A DNA stretch of 64,000 bases from Planktophila grossartii. Its GTDB lineage: Bacteria; Actinomycetota; Actinomycetes; Nanopelagicales; Nanopelagicaceae. The stretch spans positions 1-64,000 of the forward strand of contig OZ248345.1 of the NCBI GenBank assembly GCA_965234365.1, given 5' to 3'. How positions within the stretch are numbered: the stretch's first letter is position 1; every line of letters begins with the position of its first letter. Both the position numbers and the translations under genes were made by a program. Shown piece after piece: positions 35,527-44,521 of the stretch. The notes under the pieces are model-generated. The model did not search any database. It saw nothing but the letters and a program-made list of their open reading frames with translations, and was not told the DNA's origin.

Positions 35527-36316
35527 GGTTGTCAGTCCATAAAAATAGAAAGTCGCAATTGTCCCTGGCAATCGGCTCATATTTGTACTTCTTTAGCAAC
35601 CTAAAAAGTTTCCTGGCCCGCAACTTACTTTTCAGACTTGGAAAATGAATTTCGTCAACTTCTAAAAGTAACTGCCCTGGAAATATTCCTTTGGCGAAAC
35701 AGTCTTCCAGCACCTCAAGAGCCGCACCCTCAATGTCCAATTTCAAAACATCTAGCAGTAATAGCCCCTTCTGCCTCATGATTTCCGAAATAGTTATCGT
35801 CTCCACCATTATTGCTTCGGTTTCTTTGGCGTAGAAAGTATGAATCGAATTCAGGGAAAAGCTCCCATCACGAGACATATCTTTGGGCTCAAAAAATGGG
35901 AGAGCAGTTACTTCAGACCAGAGTGCCTTTGCCAGATACTCAACTTTGGTTAGGTCGACATTAAATAGAGAGTACGCCTCTGGCTTTTGGCGGCTTGACT
36001 GAGAATATTCTTCAATCTTGTTCCTACCTGCAATACCTTTGATCTGATTAAAGTGGTTTATTGCTGCAGGTGTCGGATCGACTAACACTATGAGAGCTCC
36101 AGTCAATGCTTGAAACTCCAAGTCAAAGCTAATGTCTTCACCTACACCAGCCGAAATCATTGTGGGACCGGAATCTAAATCAAATAGATCAGCATATGTT
36201 TTACGGCCATATTTGGATCCAAGAGTTACCAATCGAAGCTCGGTTTCAGAAATCCTCGGCGTCGTCGGGCTAAGCACTCTCCATCGGAATGAAGTTATAA
36301 GTCGATGAAGAATCAC
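35519..36316 (-). CDS. FkbM-family methyltransferase
   Basis: 265 residues. DVLKLDIEGAALEVLEDC (about 190-207) and LLLEVDEIHFPSL are FkbM signatures; the SAM-binding start is TMISAGVGEDISFDLEF. It probably O-methylates a glycan sugar. GTG start. First gene of a five-gene minus-strand run that ends with rfbB-rfbA. A TATGAT hexamer 17 bases upstream could be its -10 element. It is divergent from the fucosyltransferase-like gene; only 53 bases separate them. Confidence 0.8.
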   Translation of the reverse strand: MILHRLITSFRWRVLSPTTPRISETELRLVTLGSKYGRKTYADLFDLDSGPTMISAGVGEDISFDLEFQALTGALIVLVDPTPAAINHFNQIKGIAGRNKIEEYSQSSRQKPEAYSLFNVDLTKVEYLAKALWSEVTALPFFEPKDMSRDGSFSLNSIHTFYAKETEAIMVETITISEIMRQKGLLLLDVLKLDIEGAALEVLEDCFAKGIFPGQLLLEVDEIHFPSLKSKLRARKLFRLLKKYKYEPIARDNCDFLFLWTDNRD

Positions 36317-36369
36317 TTGTGCCCCATAGGACTATCATATCGCAAGAGTTTTCTTAGCCGATAGAGAGT

Positions 36370-37230
36370 GTGGAAATAATGGGATCCAGTCTCGCAATTG
36401 AAATGCGCGGGGGCCTGGGTAATCAATTGTTTATCTATTCAGCAGGAATGTATTTTGCACATTCGGTGGGAACTCAGCCGAAATTCTTCATGAGAGGAAT
36501 ATCGACCACCTCTGAGTCAATTGAGGGATTACTTCCGGGCAAGTATGTAAGTGGGAAATGTTTGACATCTCGGATTCAAGAGTCATACGTCATTGATTTC
36601 CAGCACATCGGTAGTCGCAAATTGATTTGCGAACAAATTGGATTACACCCCGATGATTATGTAATTGAAAAGCGATCGTTACTTAAGGGCTTCTTCCAAG
36701 ATAGAGAGTTTCCTATGGCTCTCGAACGAGAAGGTTTCGATTTTGGAGTCACCGAGTGGCCAATTTCTGATTGGACAATCAAATTCATCAGGAAAATCCA
36801 GAGAGAGAATGCCACCGTTATTCATATTCGACGAGGCGATTACCTTAACCACATCAATTCTTTGGGTGTCCTAAGTGATAGTTATTATGAAAAAGCGATA
36901 AAAATTATAGAACCAGCTCCGATGTACATCATTTCTGATAGCCCAAGTCAATTCGAAGGAATCGGAAAGCCAAATTGGGCCAAACATGCAGAAATCGTTA
37001 AAGCTCCAAAGGTTGTTTCTGATGTCGAAATTTTGGTACTACTTTCCCAGGCGCCGAATCTCGTACTTGCGAACTCATCATTCTCATGGTGGGGAGCGTT
37101 CCTGTCTAAAAGTTCTGGGAAGAAAATCGCTCCAGGAACTTGGTTTCGAGACAATAAGGAGAACTTGAAAATTCCCAACATTCACATGAGCGAGTGGGAA
37201 TTACTAGATAGTGAATGGATAAATCAATAG
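36370..37230 (+). CDS. Alpha-1,2-fucosyltransferase-like glycosyltransferase (GT11)
   Basis: 286 residues. The GT11 motifs are clear: MRGGLGNQLFIYSAGMYFA at the start, VIHIRRGDYLNH in the middle (peptide I of alpha-1,2-fucosyltransferases) and LVLANSSFSWWGAFLS near the end. It would move a 6-deoxyhexose, normally L-fucose from GDP-fucose, to a glycan. No GDP-fucose genes are seen in the window. GTG at 36370 or ATG at 36379 could be the start. Its end overlaps the convergent gene by seven bases. Confidence 0.84.
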   Translation: MEIMGSSLAIEMRGGLGNQLFIYSAGMYFAHSVGTQPKFFMRGISTTSESIEGLLPGKYVSGKCLTSRIQESYVIDFQHIGSRKLICEQIGLHPDDYVIEKRSLLKGFFQDREFPMALEREGFDFGVTEWPISDWTIKFIRKIQRENATVIHIRRGDYLNHINSLGVLSDSYYEKAIKIIEPAPMYIISDSPSQFEGIGKPNWAKHAEIVKAPKVVSDVEILVLLSQAPNLVLANSSFSWWGAFLSKSSGKKIAPGTWFRDNKENLKIPNIHMSEWELLDSEWINQ

Positions 37231-38084
37231 CACGAGATGTTTGCTCGAGTTCCAATATTTGAAATCAAGTTGTCTTCAAGATTCGAGGGCATAACGCCAT
37301 TTTTTTCTGGATGGACGAAATTACGAAAAATGACCACCCATAGTGAAATTTTTGAACTTGTCCCTACAAAATATTCAGAATTGACCAAAGCGAGAATTGT
37401 TAGCGTCGGATTAAGAGCGCAGTACTCAATCTTAGCAAGATCTCCTAATGGGCTTAAGCGCTTTTTCGCTTCCTCGATACTGTCGGAAAAAACCTTAACA
37501 TTCAAAGACGGGTTTCTTTGAATGCCCTTAAGCATTTCCGACAAAAGTGAATCGACCGGCGTAGGGCCTTTGGAAGCCAGAGCCATTAAATCTCCGAGGC
37601 GATCATGTACTCCGATATATAGATCTGTCGAGTCAGCCTGATTGCCATCAATTAGCTGACGAAAGATTTCTTGAGCCGTTGATTGTTTAATTCTTCGATA
37701 CGAATAGTGACCGCGAACTTCGAGTACCCACGGTTTCAATTTGTTGAAAGAGCGGGATCCATCGCAATTTGACAGAAAACCCAAGAAGGTCAGAATTCGA
37801 GCAAGGATGTTCTTCCCTAGTATTCGAGCTTGAAACCCAGATGGCTTCCTTCCGGTTTCCTGACTCTTGTTACTAAAATCCAAAACCACTTTCACCGCAT
37901 CTGCCTTGAAGAATTGTGCGATATCTGGATCTCTTTTCGTTACACCACCATTATGAAAAATTAGGTGCAATCTTCGATGAGGTAGTCTTTCGGATAGATC
38001 AATATAGAGCGCCCAAGCGTATAATTGCGAACCAAGCCCTCCCCAAATATGAATACGTATCGGTGGCAAGAATCGCATGAGCAC
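37224..38084 (-). CDS. GT11-related glycosyltransferase
   Basis: 286 residues. It shares the GT11-type layout: IHIWGGLGSQLYAWALY at the start, IGVHDRLGDLMALAS in the place of the HxRRGD motif (the double Arg is reduced to DRLGD) and YFVGTSSKISLWV near the end. It is thus a divergent relative of fucosyltransferases. GTG start with a TAGAAT -10 hexamer five bases upstream. It lies tail-to-tail with the GT11 gene. The donor may differ because the motif is altered. Confidence 0.65.
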   Translation of the reverse strand: MLMRFLPPIRIHIWGGLGSQLYAWALYIDLSERLPHRRLHLIFHNGGVTKRDPDIAQFFKADAVKVVLDFSNKSQETGRKPSGFQARILGKNILARILTFLGFLSNCDGSRSFNKLKPWVLEVRGHYSYRRIKQSTAQEIFRQLIDGNQADSTDLYIGVHDRLGDLMALASKGPTPVDSLLSEMLKGIQRNPSLNVKVFSDSIEEAKKRLSPLGDLAKIEYCALNPTLTILALVNSEYFVGTSSKISLWVVIFRNFVHPEKNGVMPSNLEDNLISNIGTRANISCY

Positions 38085-38089
38085 GTTTA

Positions 38090-38095
38090 ATTCTA
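38090..38095 (-). promoter_or_regulatory. Possible leaderless -10 hexamer (TAGAAT)
   Basis: TAGAAT on the minus strand is followed by five bases and the GTG at 38084. Spacing is one base short of the common pattern. An ATG two codons further in is a possible alternative start. Confidence 0.4.
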
Positions 38096-38123
38096 TCTTG
38101 TAATTACGAGGTGGTGAGGAACT

Positions 38124-38129
38124 AGGAGG
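38124..38129 (+). promoter_or_regulatory. Strong ribosome site deciding a TTG start
   Basis: AGGAGG lies seven bases before TTG at 38137. The ATG at 38130 runs into a stop after four codons and the ATG at 38140 is in another frame, so the TTG is the only start that gives the long protein. Confidence 0.7.
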
Positions 38130-38136
38130 ATGAACT

Positions 38137-39180
38137 TTGAATGAAACTAAGCGAATTTTCCTCTCATTCCTGACTCCAGATTATTCACGAAGCGGTGTTA
38201 TCTTCGACAGCAATGATGATAGAAACATCTTTCTTAACATTTCAAGTAATCCCAGAGCAATAATTAGCGAGTTACTGCGCATCAAGAAAACAAACAATTC
38301 AAGTGAAGTCGTAACCGTTGTAATGTCTCCTTCTCACATGCTGGTGCTGTACCTTAAAATATTTACAAGATTTCGAGTGATTCTCGATGCTGGATGGCCT
38401 CTTTCAGATTCGCATGTACAGAAAACCAACTATTTGAATAGATTGATAGTCAAAGGCAATAATTTCTTGATTGACTTCATTTCCTTTAAACTTTGCGACC
38501 TGCTTATTCTAGAATCGCAGGAACAGCTTTGCCGTGTATCTCGAAAGTATTTCCTCCCAAAAAAGAAAATTTCTGTTCGATTAACTGGACTGAATGAACT
38601 GGCATATACCGAAGTTGCGCCAATGCGACCAGCCGAATTGAGTGGCGATCTAAGCAATCGTAAAATTATTCTGTATCGTGGGAAGAACAATCCGGAGTCG
38701 GGAATTTCACTACTAGTCTCCCTACAGGAACTTATTCATCCAGATTGGGTACTTATAATTGTGACAAACAAGGCGATTGGACCTTTGGATCCCAAGAAGT
38801 CGGTACTCATAAATCGACACGTTTCCGAAGCTGAAATTCGTTGGCTCTACGAAAATGCAAGATTAACTCTAGGACAACTGTCGTACAAAAAACGTTTAAA
38901 ATTTACGATTCCGCACAAAGCATTTGAAAGCGCATTCTTTGGAGTGCCATATATCTCCCCAAGACATGATGTTTTAAATGAGTTATTTGGAGCAGTTGAA
39001 AACTATTTAGCTTTAGACGATCTCGATAATCACTCAATTCTGGACAAAATAGAACAAATAATTGAAGACGACATGAGATTGAACGAAATTGGAAACAATT
39101 CAAAAATAAGCTATTTCGCGCGCTCTTCTCAAAGAAGATTGACTGAGATTTTTAATTTGTCTCTTTCAGCTAATGGATGA
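38137..39180 (+). CDS. Putative glycosyltransferase (GT-B fold)
   Basis: 347 residues. The protein pattern (Rossmann-like halves, IILYRGKNNPESGISLL at the domain join, IPHKAFESAFFGVPYIS near the end) is that of GT4/GT1-like GT-B enzymes. The start is a TTG decided by a perfect AGGAGG (38124-38129) seven bases upstream; two ATG triplets close by are out of frame. Substrates are unknown. It is convergent with the GT4 gene on its right, with only six bases between the stops. Confidence 0.68.
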   Translation: MNETKRIFLSFLTPDYSRSGVIFDSNDDRNIFLNISSNPRAIISELLRIKKTNNSSEVVTVVMSPSHMLVLYLKIFTRFRVILDAGWPLSDSHVQKTNYLNRLIVKGNNFLIDFISFKLCDLLILESQEQLCRVSRKYFLPKKKISVRLTGLNELAYTEVAPMRPAELSGDLSNRKIILYRGKNNPESGISLLVSLQELIHPDWVLIIVTNKAIGPLDPKKSVLINRHVSEAEIRWLYENARLTLGQLSYKKRLKFTIPHKAFESAFFGVPYISPRHDVLNELFGAVENYLALDDLDNHSILDKIEQIIEDDMRLNEIGNNSKISYFARSSQRRLTEIFNLSLSANG

Positions 39181-39186
39181 TTCGGG

Positions 39187-40275
39187 TTAACTAGAATAGA
39201 TTTGAAAGATAGCCGCTTCCATTTTACTAGGGCTAAAGTTTGTCAAACGTGCCGCTTGGAATTCAAGTAGCTGCGATCGATTTCGCTCGTTGCGGAAAAT
39301 GAGAAATTTTTCAGCAAAATTCTCATAATCGCCTGTTTCTACCAACCCAGCATGTTCGGGAGTTAAGACCTCGCGGATAGCAGAATTTCTTGATGCAACT
39401 ATAGGAACATTTAATAACATGGCTTCAAGAAGAACTAATCCAAAACCCTCATACTTGCTTGTAAGCACAAAAATGTCAGACAAAGATAGGTAACTTGCAA
39501 CATTATGAGTTTTTCCTATCCAAATAATCTGGCCGGAAATCCCAAGATTGTGACTAAGTTCCTTAAGTTCAAGGAGCAAGTCCCCTTCTCCGATCACCAC
39601 AAGAACCGAATTGGGTTCAGTGGCAAGAACTAATTGAAAGGCGCTGAAAAGAGTGGGATAGTCCTTCTGTGCGGCTAATCTACCAATTGTGGTTACAACA
39701 AAATTTGCGCCTCGCAGTCGAGCTAGTATGTCTGCGTCGATGTCTTTTTCAGTGTTGAACTTTTTTGCAAAGTCAGAATCTAATCCGTACAAAACGACTT
39801 CCGGCTTTATGCCTCTTGGTAATTCCCCAGATGTAACTAAGTAGTCTGCTACGGCAGTAGAAATTGCGATGCTACTTTTCGAACGCGAGAGAACAAACCG
39901 GGATAGGCTCCTGGACAAGAAGCTAGGGGCATCAGGAAAAAACGACTCTGTATTGTGGCGCGAAACTACCAACTTGGAGGATTTGGAAATGATGGCACCA
40001 ATCAACTCCGCGCGAGGTAGATGACAATGCACGATATGAGAGTCAGAGGCTATTTTCCGGCAGGCAATCATTTGTCTACCAAGACCGTATGAAGCAATTT
40101 CAGAAAATACGGTCACACCAAGCTTCATGAAATCTGATTGAAGTTCAAGTCTTCCCTTCAGGGGTATGACAGCAATTCTTAACCCTCTCCGTACTTGCTC
40201 ACGGGCAAGAATCAAGAGTTGATTTTCCGCACCACCACGTTCGATGGTGGTGATAATGTGCGTTACATCAAACAT
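39187..40275 (-). CDS. Glycosyltransferase family 4
   Basis: 362 residues. The GT4 pattern is clear: VTHIITTIERGGAENQLLIL at the start, FVVTTIGRLAAQKDYPTLF at the domain join and FVLTSKYEGFGLVLLEAMLLN with the E-x7-E motif. It adds a sugar to a growing lipid-linked glycan in the cytoplasm. The ATG at 40275 is preferred over a TTG two codons earlier. It overlaps the upstream decarboxylase gene by eight bases. Confidence 0.88.
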   Translation of the reverse strand: MFDVTHIITTIERGGAENQLLILAREQVRRGLRIAVIPLKGRLELQSDFMKLGVTVFSEIASYGLGRQMIACRKIASDSHIVHCHLPRAELIGAIISKSSKLVVSRHNTESFFPDAPSFLSRSLSRFVLSRSKSSIAISTAVADYLVTSGELPRGIKPEVVLYGLDSDFAKKFNTEKDIDADILARLRGANFVVTTIGRLAAQKDYPTLFSAFQLVLATEPNSVLVVIGEGDLLLELKELSHNLGISGQIIWIGKTHNVASYLSLSDIFVLTSKYEGFGLVLLEAMLLNVPIVASRNSAIREVLTPEHAGLVETGDYENFAEKFLIFRNERNRSQLLEFQAARLTNFSPSKMEAAIFQIYSS

Positions 40276-41245
40276 TGCCAAGCAGCTCAGAAAAATATCT
40301 AGAAGTTCTTTCTATGCCCTCATGAAGATTGATGCTCGGTTCCCAATTTAGGATTTCATTTGCGCGAGAAATGTCGGGTTTACGCTGCTTGGGATCATCT
40401 TGGGGCAAAGGTTTGAACTCCAATACACTCTTTGAATGTGTGATTTCAAGAACTTTAGTTGCAAGTTCTAACATTGTGAATTCATTAGGGTTCCCTAAAT
40501 TAATGGGTGCACCCGGCGATGATGGGAGCATCAACATCTGATAAATCCCTCGGACTAAATCATCGACGTAGCAAAACGATCTGCTTTGAGATCCATCCCC
40601 ATAAATTGTTATTGGCTCATTTGAAAGAGCTTGAACGATAAAATTGCTTACAACGCGTCCATCAAATTTTGCCATTCGTGGACCGTAGGTATTGAAAATG
40701 CGGATTACTCTTGTATCAACCCCATACTGACGTTGATAATCAAAACAGAGCGTCTCTGCAGCGCGCTTACCTTCGTCATAGCAGGATCGAATACCAATGG
40801 GGTTTACATTTCCCCAGTAAGTCTCCTTCTGTGGGGAAATCTCAGGATCTCCGTATACCTCACTCGTGGATGCTTGAAGGAGCCTAGCTCCTGTTTCTTT
40901 CGCTAGGTGGAGCAAATTTATAATTCCCAAAAAATTAGTCTCGATAGTTCGAACAGGATCTGCTTGATAATGAATTGGCGAAGCGGGGCAGGCAAAGTTT
41001 AAGATTGCCTCAACCTTTACTTTGATTGGATTTCTTACATCATGTTCTTGAAAAGAGTAATTTGGATTCTGAAGTAAATGATTTATGTTGCGGATATTGC
41101 CTGTAGATAAATCATCAATGCCAATGACTTCATGACCTTCACTGAGCAATTTTTCGCTCAAATGTGAACCAAGGAAACCCGCTGCACCGGTCAATAGAAT
41201 CTTCATGCCCGTATTCTTGCATGCAGAGCGCATGAGCGGGATCAT
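40268..41245 (-). CDS. UDP-glucuronate decarboxylase (UDP-xylose synthase)
   Basis: Makes UDP-xylose from UDP-glucuronate. The extended SDR signature set is close to perfect: TGAAGFLGSHLSEKLL, NFACPASPIHYQADPVRT, STSEVYGDPEISPQKE, WGNVNPIGIRSCYDEGKR (catalytic Tyr and Lys). Two starts are possible: the ATG at 41245, which overlaps the upstream stop (ATGA), or the ATG at 41206 that begins right at MKILLTGAAG. Family length favours the second, coupling the first. UDP-glucuronate must come from a dehydrogenase; the WbpA-type one at 59.4 kb is not a clear match for that. Confidence 0.9.
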   Translation of the reverse strand: MIPLMRSACKNTGMKILLTGAAGFLGSHLSEKLLSEGHEVIGIDDLSTGNIRNINHLLQNPNYSFQEHDVRNPIKVKVEAILNFACPASPIHYQADPVRTIETNFLGIINLLHLAKETGARLLQASTSEVYGDPEISPQKETYWGNVNPIGIRSCYDEGKRAAETLCFDYQRQYGVDTRVIRIFNTYGPRMAKFDGRVVSNFIVQALSNEPITIYGDGSQSRSFCYVDDLVRGIYQMLMLPSSPGAPINLGNPNEFTMLELATKVLEITHSKSVLEFKPLPQDDPKQRKPDISRANEILNWEPSINLHEGIERTSRYFSELLGNV

Positions 41246-42297
41246 TCAGTAAGTGTTTTAACTAAGCTCGCTATCCAATGGTCCAACGAATGTTGTTGGG
41301 CCACTATCCGGGCTCTTCTTTCAAGTTCAGAATTAACTGAAGTAGTACTTAATTTTGATAGAGCGAGGTACTCATTTTTTAGAGATAAATCTTGCACCTC
41401 CCCCCAACTTCCAAAAATCTGAATATATTCCATGTTTACCGTCACAACAGGAAGACCAGAGCAGGTAGCTTCCAGGAGAGCCTTATCCAGAGATCCTCGA
41501 AAAGCATGAATAAAAAAATCCATACTTTGGAAGGCTTCTTGCAATTGTGCCCTTGGGATACTTGGAACGAAGCTCAACCATCCCGAATCGGATTCAGATT
41601 TAAAACTTTCTCGTAATTCTTCCGCTAATTGCTCCTGTGCTGGATTTGAAGGCGAACCTATCTGAGTGAATGAAACCGGGAACCCCAAATCCCTTATCGA
41701 CTTACAGGTTACGATAATTTCTTCCAAATTCTTGCTCTGGTCTAATCTGCCAATATGAATTCCATTAATTATATTCAGGCTGGCATGGGATTTGTAGGGG
41801 AATAAAGATGGATCTATTGCTTGACCAAGAGGTAGCACATCTCTTTTCAATTTTGGACAGGAACCAGCCGTTGAAGTAACTATCTTGTCAACAAATAACT
41901 GAGCGAACTTAAGTTGAATAGATAATGTGGTGTGCGCGTACCAAAGGACGTGCCTTACTCGTAACGCCCTCGTAATTGGAGATATTAAAGCTGATTGCGT
42001 ATCGGTCATATGCGAAAAGACTGAAATTTTGTGAGACCGAATCTTTGCCTTAAGAAGAAGGGGAATTGAAACTCGATAAAATTTGAAAATATTGTGGGCG
42101 GTTTTTCCAGGAGTCCAATCTGTCGATAACACAGTTATGCCTTGAAGAGATTCGGGGAGCAAGTTCGGCTTATATGCTGTAACGACTGTTGTTTTCGAAA
42201 AAAACTTTGATAAACGGACTGCAGAAGCCAACTGATGGGCAAGCACCGGGCTAGTCTCATCCATCGCATAGTTAAATATGACAAGTTCGCGCTTCAT
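41242..42297 (-). CDS. Glycosyltransferase family 4-like
   Basis: 351 residues, GT-B type. IHIGRLDQSKNLEEIIVTC marks the start of the nucleotide-binding half, and FFIHAFRGSLDKALLEATCSGLP holds the GT4 E-x7-E-like motif, with Asp-Lys in place of the first Glu region. Its TAGATT -10 hexamer six bases upstream fixes the ATG. It leads a three-gene minus-strand run (GT4, UXS, GT4). Confidence 0.8.
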   Translation of the reverse strand: MKRELVIFNYAMDETSPVLAHQLASAVRLSKFFSKTTVVTAYKPNLLPESLQGITVLSTDWTPGKTAHNIFKFYRVSIPLLLKAKIRSHKISVFSHMTDTQSALISPITRALRVRHVLWYAHTTLSIQLKFAQLFVDKIVTSTAGSCPKLKRDVLPLGQAIDPSLFPYKSHASLNIINGIHIGRLDQSKNLEEIIVTCKSIRDLGFPVSFTQIGSPSNPAQEQLAEELRESFKSESDSGWLSFVPSIPRAQLQEAFQSMDFFIHAFRGSLDKALLEATCSGLPVVTVNMEYIQIFGSWGEVQDLSLKNEYLALSKLSTTSVNSELERRARIVAQQHSLDHWIASLVKTLTE

Positions 42298-42303
42298 ATA
42301 TCT

Positions 42304-42309
42304 AATCTA
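42304..42309 (-). promoter_or_regulatory. Leaderless -10 hexamer (TAGATT)
   Basis: On the minus strand TAGATT is followed by six bases (AGATAT) and the ATG at 42297. Confidence 0.55.
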
Positions 42310-42378
42310 CACTTAACTATTGAATTATTGAGTCTAGAATTGCCTCCAACTCAAGTTAGCGGAAATGCGGATCCGATT

Positions 42379-43377
42379 ATGAAATTTCTTATCACTGGTG
42401 GAGCTGGATTTATTGGCTCTCATTTAGCTTTAGACATTGCCAAGACTGGGGCTGAGGTATGCGTAGTTGATAACTTCAATGATTATTACTCACCAAGTTT
42501 GAAAAGGTTGCGAGCCGCACAATTTAATGAATTTAAGAATATTGAACTTGTGGAAATGGATATTACCCAGAAATCACAATTTGAAAATCTCATGGGAAAG
42601 TTTCAACCAGACACAGTTTTTCATCTTGCGGCACAAGCCGGTGTTCGACTGAAAATCTCTGAGTATGACAATTATGTATCTAGCAATTTGGTTGGATTCT
42701 CAAATGTTCTCCTCGCAGCAATTGAACATTCTGTACCAAACCTTTTGTACGCGTCATCTTCTAGTATTTACGGAAATGCGCTGGAGATTCCCTTTTCCGA
42801 AGAGAAAACAACACCTTCTCCCATAAGTTTTTACGGTGCAACGAAGCTATGCAATGAAATACTTGCAGCATCTGCAATTCGGAATTCGGGTACTAAGACT
42901 AGAGGATTACGATTCTTTACTGCTTATGGCCCTATGGGCCGACCTGACATGGCATATTTTCGATTGGTTACCTGCGCTATAACTGGTGAAAAGTTCAATC
43001 TTTTCGGATCTAGCACTGTACGTCGAGACTTCACATATATAGATGACATAGTTCGAGCCACTAAAGCGCTTTCTGATGAGCTTGATTTACGGATGCCCGG
43101 TTATTCTGATGTAGTAAATGTCGGCGGCGGAACACCATTAGCGCTTAACGACTTAATTGAAGAGGTCTCGAGTCTCCTTGGCACCCAAATAGAAATTAAT
43201 GAAATCGCCAAGAATTCCAATGATGTTGAACTGACATTTGCAGATAGTTCGCGACTGGAATCTTTAATTGGCATAAAGCCGGAAACACCACTGGCCGTTG
43301 GGGTAGGGAAATTCGTTAACTGGGCAATGGATGGTCAAATTCAGGGACAGCTCTCTAATTGGACTAAATCTGTTTAG
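42379..43377 (+). CDS. UDP-glucuronate 4-epimerase family protein
   Basis: 332 residues. Converts UDP-glucuronate to UDP-galacturonate if the family call holds. Motifs: FLITGGAGFIGSHLALDI, VDNFNDYYSPSLKRLR (very typical of this family), HLAAQAGVRLKI, YASSSSIYGN, FYGATKLCNE (Tyr-x3-Lys) and FTAYGPMGRPDMAYF. The ATG at 42379 is chosen because it starts the NAD-binding fold; the frame is open for 144 bases upstream but that part has no family support and overlaps the divergent gene. A TAGAAT near 42334 may be its -10 element. Confidence 0.87.
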   Translation: MKFLITGGAGFIGSHLALDIAKTGAEVCVVDNFNDYYSPSLKRLRAAQFNEFKNIELVEMDITQKSQFENLMGKFQPDTVFHLAAQAGVRLKISEYDNYVSSNLVGFSNVLLAAIEHSVPNLLYASSSSIYGNALEIPFSEEKTTPSPISFYGATKLCNEILAASAIRNSGTKTRGLRFFTAYGPMGRPDMAYFRLVTCAITGEKFNLFGSSTVRRDFTYIDDIVRATKALSDELDLRMPGYSDVVNVGGGTPLALNDLIEEVSSLLGTQIEINEIAKNSNDVELTFADSSRLESLIGIKPETPLAVGVGKFVNWAMDGQIQGQLSNWTKSV

Positions 43378-44521
43378 AAGTTAGTGCAGCCCAAGAGCGG
43401 GTAAGTGTTTCCAAATCGCGATCCCTGTCGAGGTTTGTGCTGGAGCGATATCTTGCGAATTGTGATTCATGGGGTGGGTTTGTAAGAAACCCTCGTACCA
43501 ACTCTGCGGCCTCTGTTTCGCTCCCGTAGGAAGTCATTATTTCGGGCCAATAACTACTGAGTTCTGATGTCTCTTTATTCCTGCGCGCCACAACAGGCAC
43601 ATTCAGTAGAAGCGCTTCGCGGATTGTAAGCCCGTAGCCTTCTTCAATTGCTGAACTCACTAGAACAGAACTTGAGGCTAAAACAACCATTGCCTCCTTA
43701 TGAGGTAACTGCCCCAAGAATGCATATGAATCCTCGGGAAGTTCACGTTCACAAAATTCAAGGACCTCACTGCGCATCGGGCCATCACCAACAAGTTTGA
43801 GTCGCAGGGAGGAATCGTCAACCAGGACTTTCTGAATTACGGATAGTGCTTCAAGCGGATTTCTCTCGGAATGCAAGCGCCCAAGAACCGCTACGGATTT
43901 ATTTCCGGCAGGAGAAACACGTACTAGATCAACAGCAGGCATATAGACAGGTGACACCAAGACTTTTTTGGAAAGTCTTTCAAGGTCAAATCTTAAAAGT
44001 TCATTGAGATTCCGGGACACTAACCTAATTGAATCAAAGCTGCGTAATAACACTTGGAATACAAGTCTGCGCAAGCGATTCTCCGCTGGGAATCTCTTCT
44101 TAGCAGCATTCAATGGGTTTCCATGAAGAGTAATTTGAGTTCGACTCTTCACACGACAGATTCTCTGAAGAATGAGTGTACTGAGTCCGCCTACCCAAAA
44201 ATCTCCGGCAACTAAAAGTCCAGTCCTAAATCCAATCTCATAAAGCTTGAAACGGGATTTAATCGCAAAAGAAAGAAAATTATTTGTGGGGTCAGAAACT
44301 CTAAGAATTTCAACTGATGGAAAATGCTTGGGATTTATATCCATGAAATCGCACTCGGTGATTCCCGCCAATATTCTCAACTTCTTAAGTTCACCATGAG
44401 AACTAGCAGATAAGGACTTTCCGTAGACATCAAACCTCGCCATGAGTTCCCCCACGGGCGTCCCATCACTGCCAAATCTAGGGTGAATGAAACAAACTTG
44501 CTTTGAAATCACACTAGTCAT
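43364..44521 (-). CDS. Glycosyltransferase family 4
   Basis: 385 residues. SVAVLGRLHSERNPLEALSV marks the GT-B domain join, LRLKLVGDGPMRSEVLEF and VLVSSAIEEGYGLTIREALL give the GT4 donor-binding site (E-x7-E). The ATG overlaps the upstream GT4 gene by eight bases. Its 3' end overlaps the convergent epimerase gene by 14 bases. Confidence 0.86.
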   Translation of the reverse strand: MTSVISKQVCFIHPRFGSDGTPVGELMARFDVYGKSLSASSHGELKKLRILAGITECDFMDINPKHFPSVEILRVSDPTNNFLSFAIKSRFKLYEIGFRTGLLVAGDFWVGGLSTLILQRICRVKSRTQITLHGNPLNAAKKRFPAENRLRRLVFQVLLRSFDSIRLVSRNLNELLRFDLERLSKKVLVSPVYMPAVDLVRVSPAGNKSVAVLGRLHSERNPLEALSVIQKVLVDDSSLRLKLVGDGPMRSEVLEFCERELPEDSYAFLGQLPHKEAMVVLASSSVLVSSAIEEGYGLTIREALLLNVPVVARRNKETSELSSYWPEIMTSYGSETEAAELVRGFLTNPPHESQFARYRSSTNLDRDRDLETLTRSWAALTSKQI

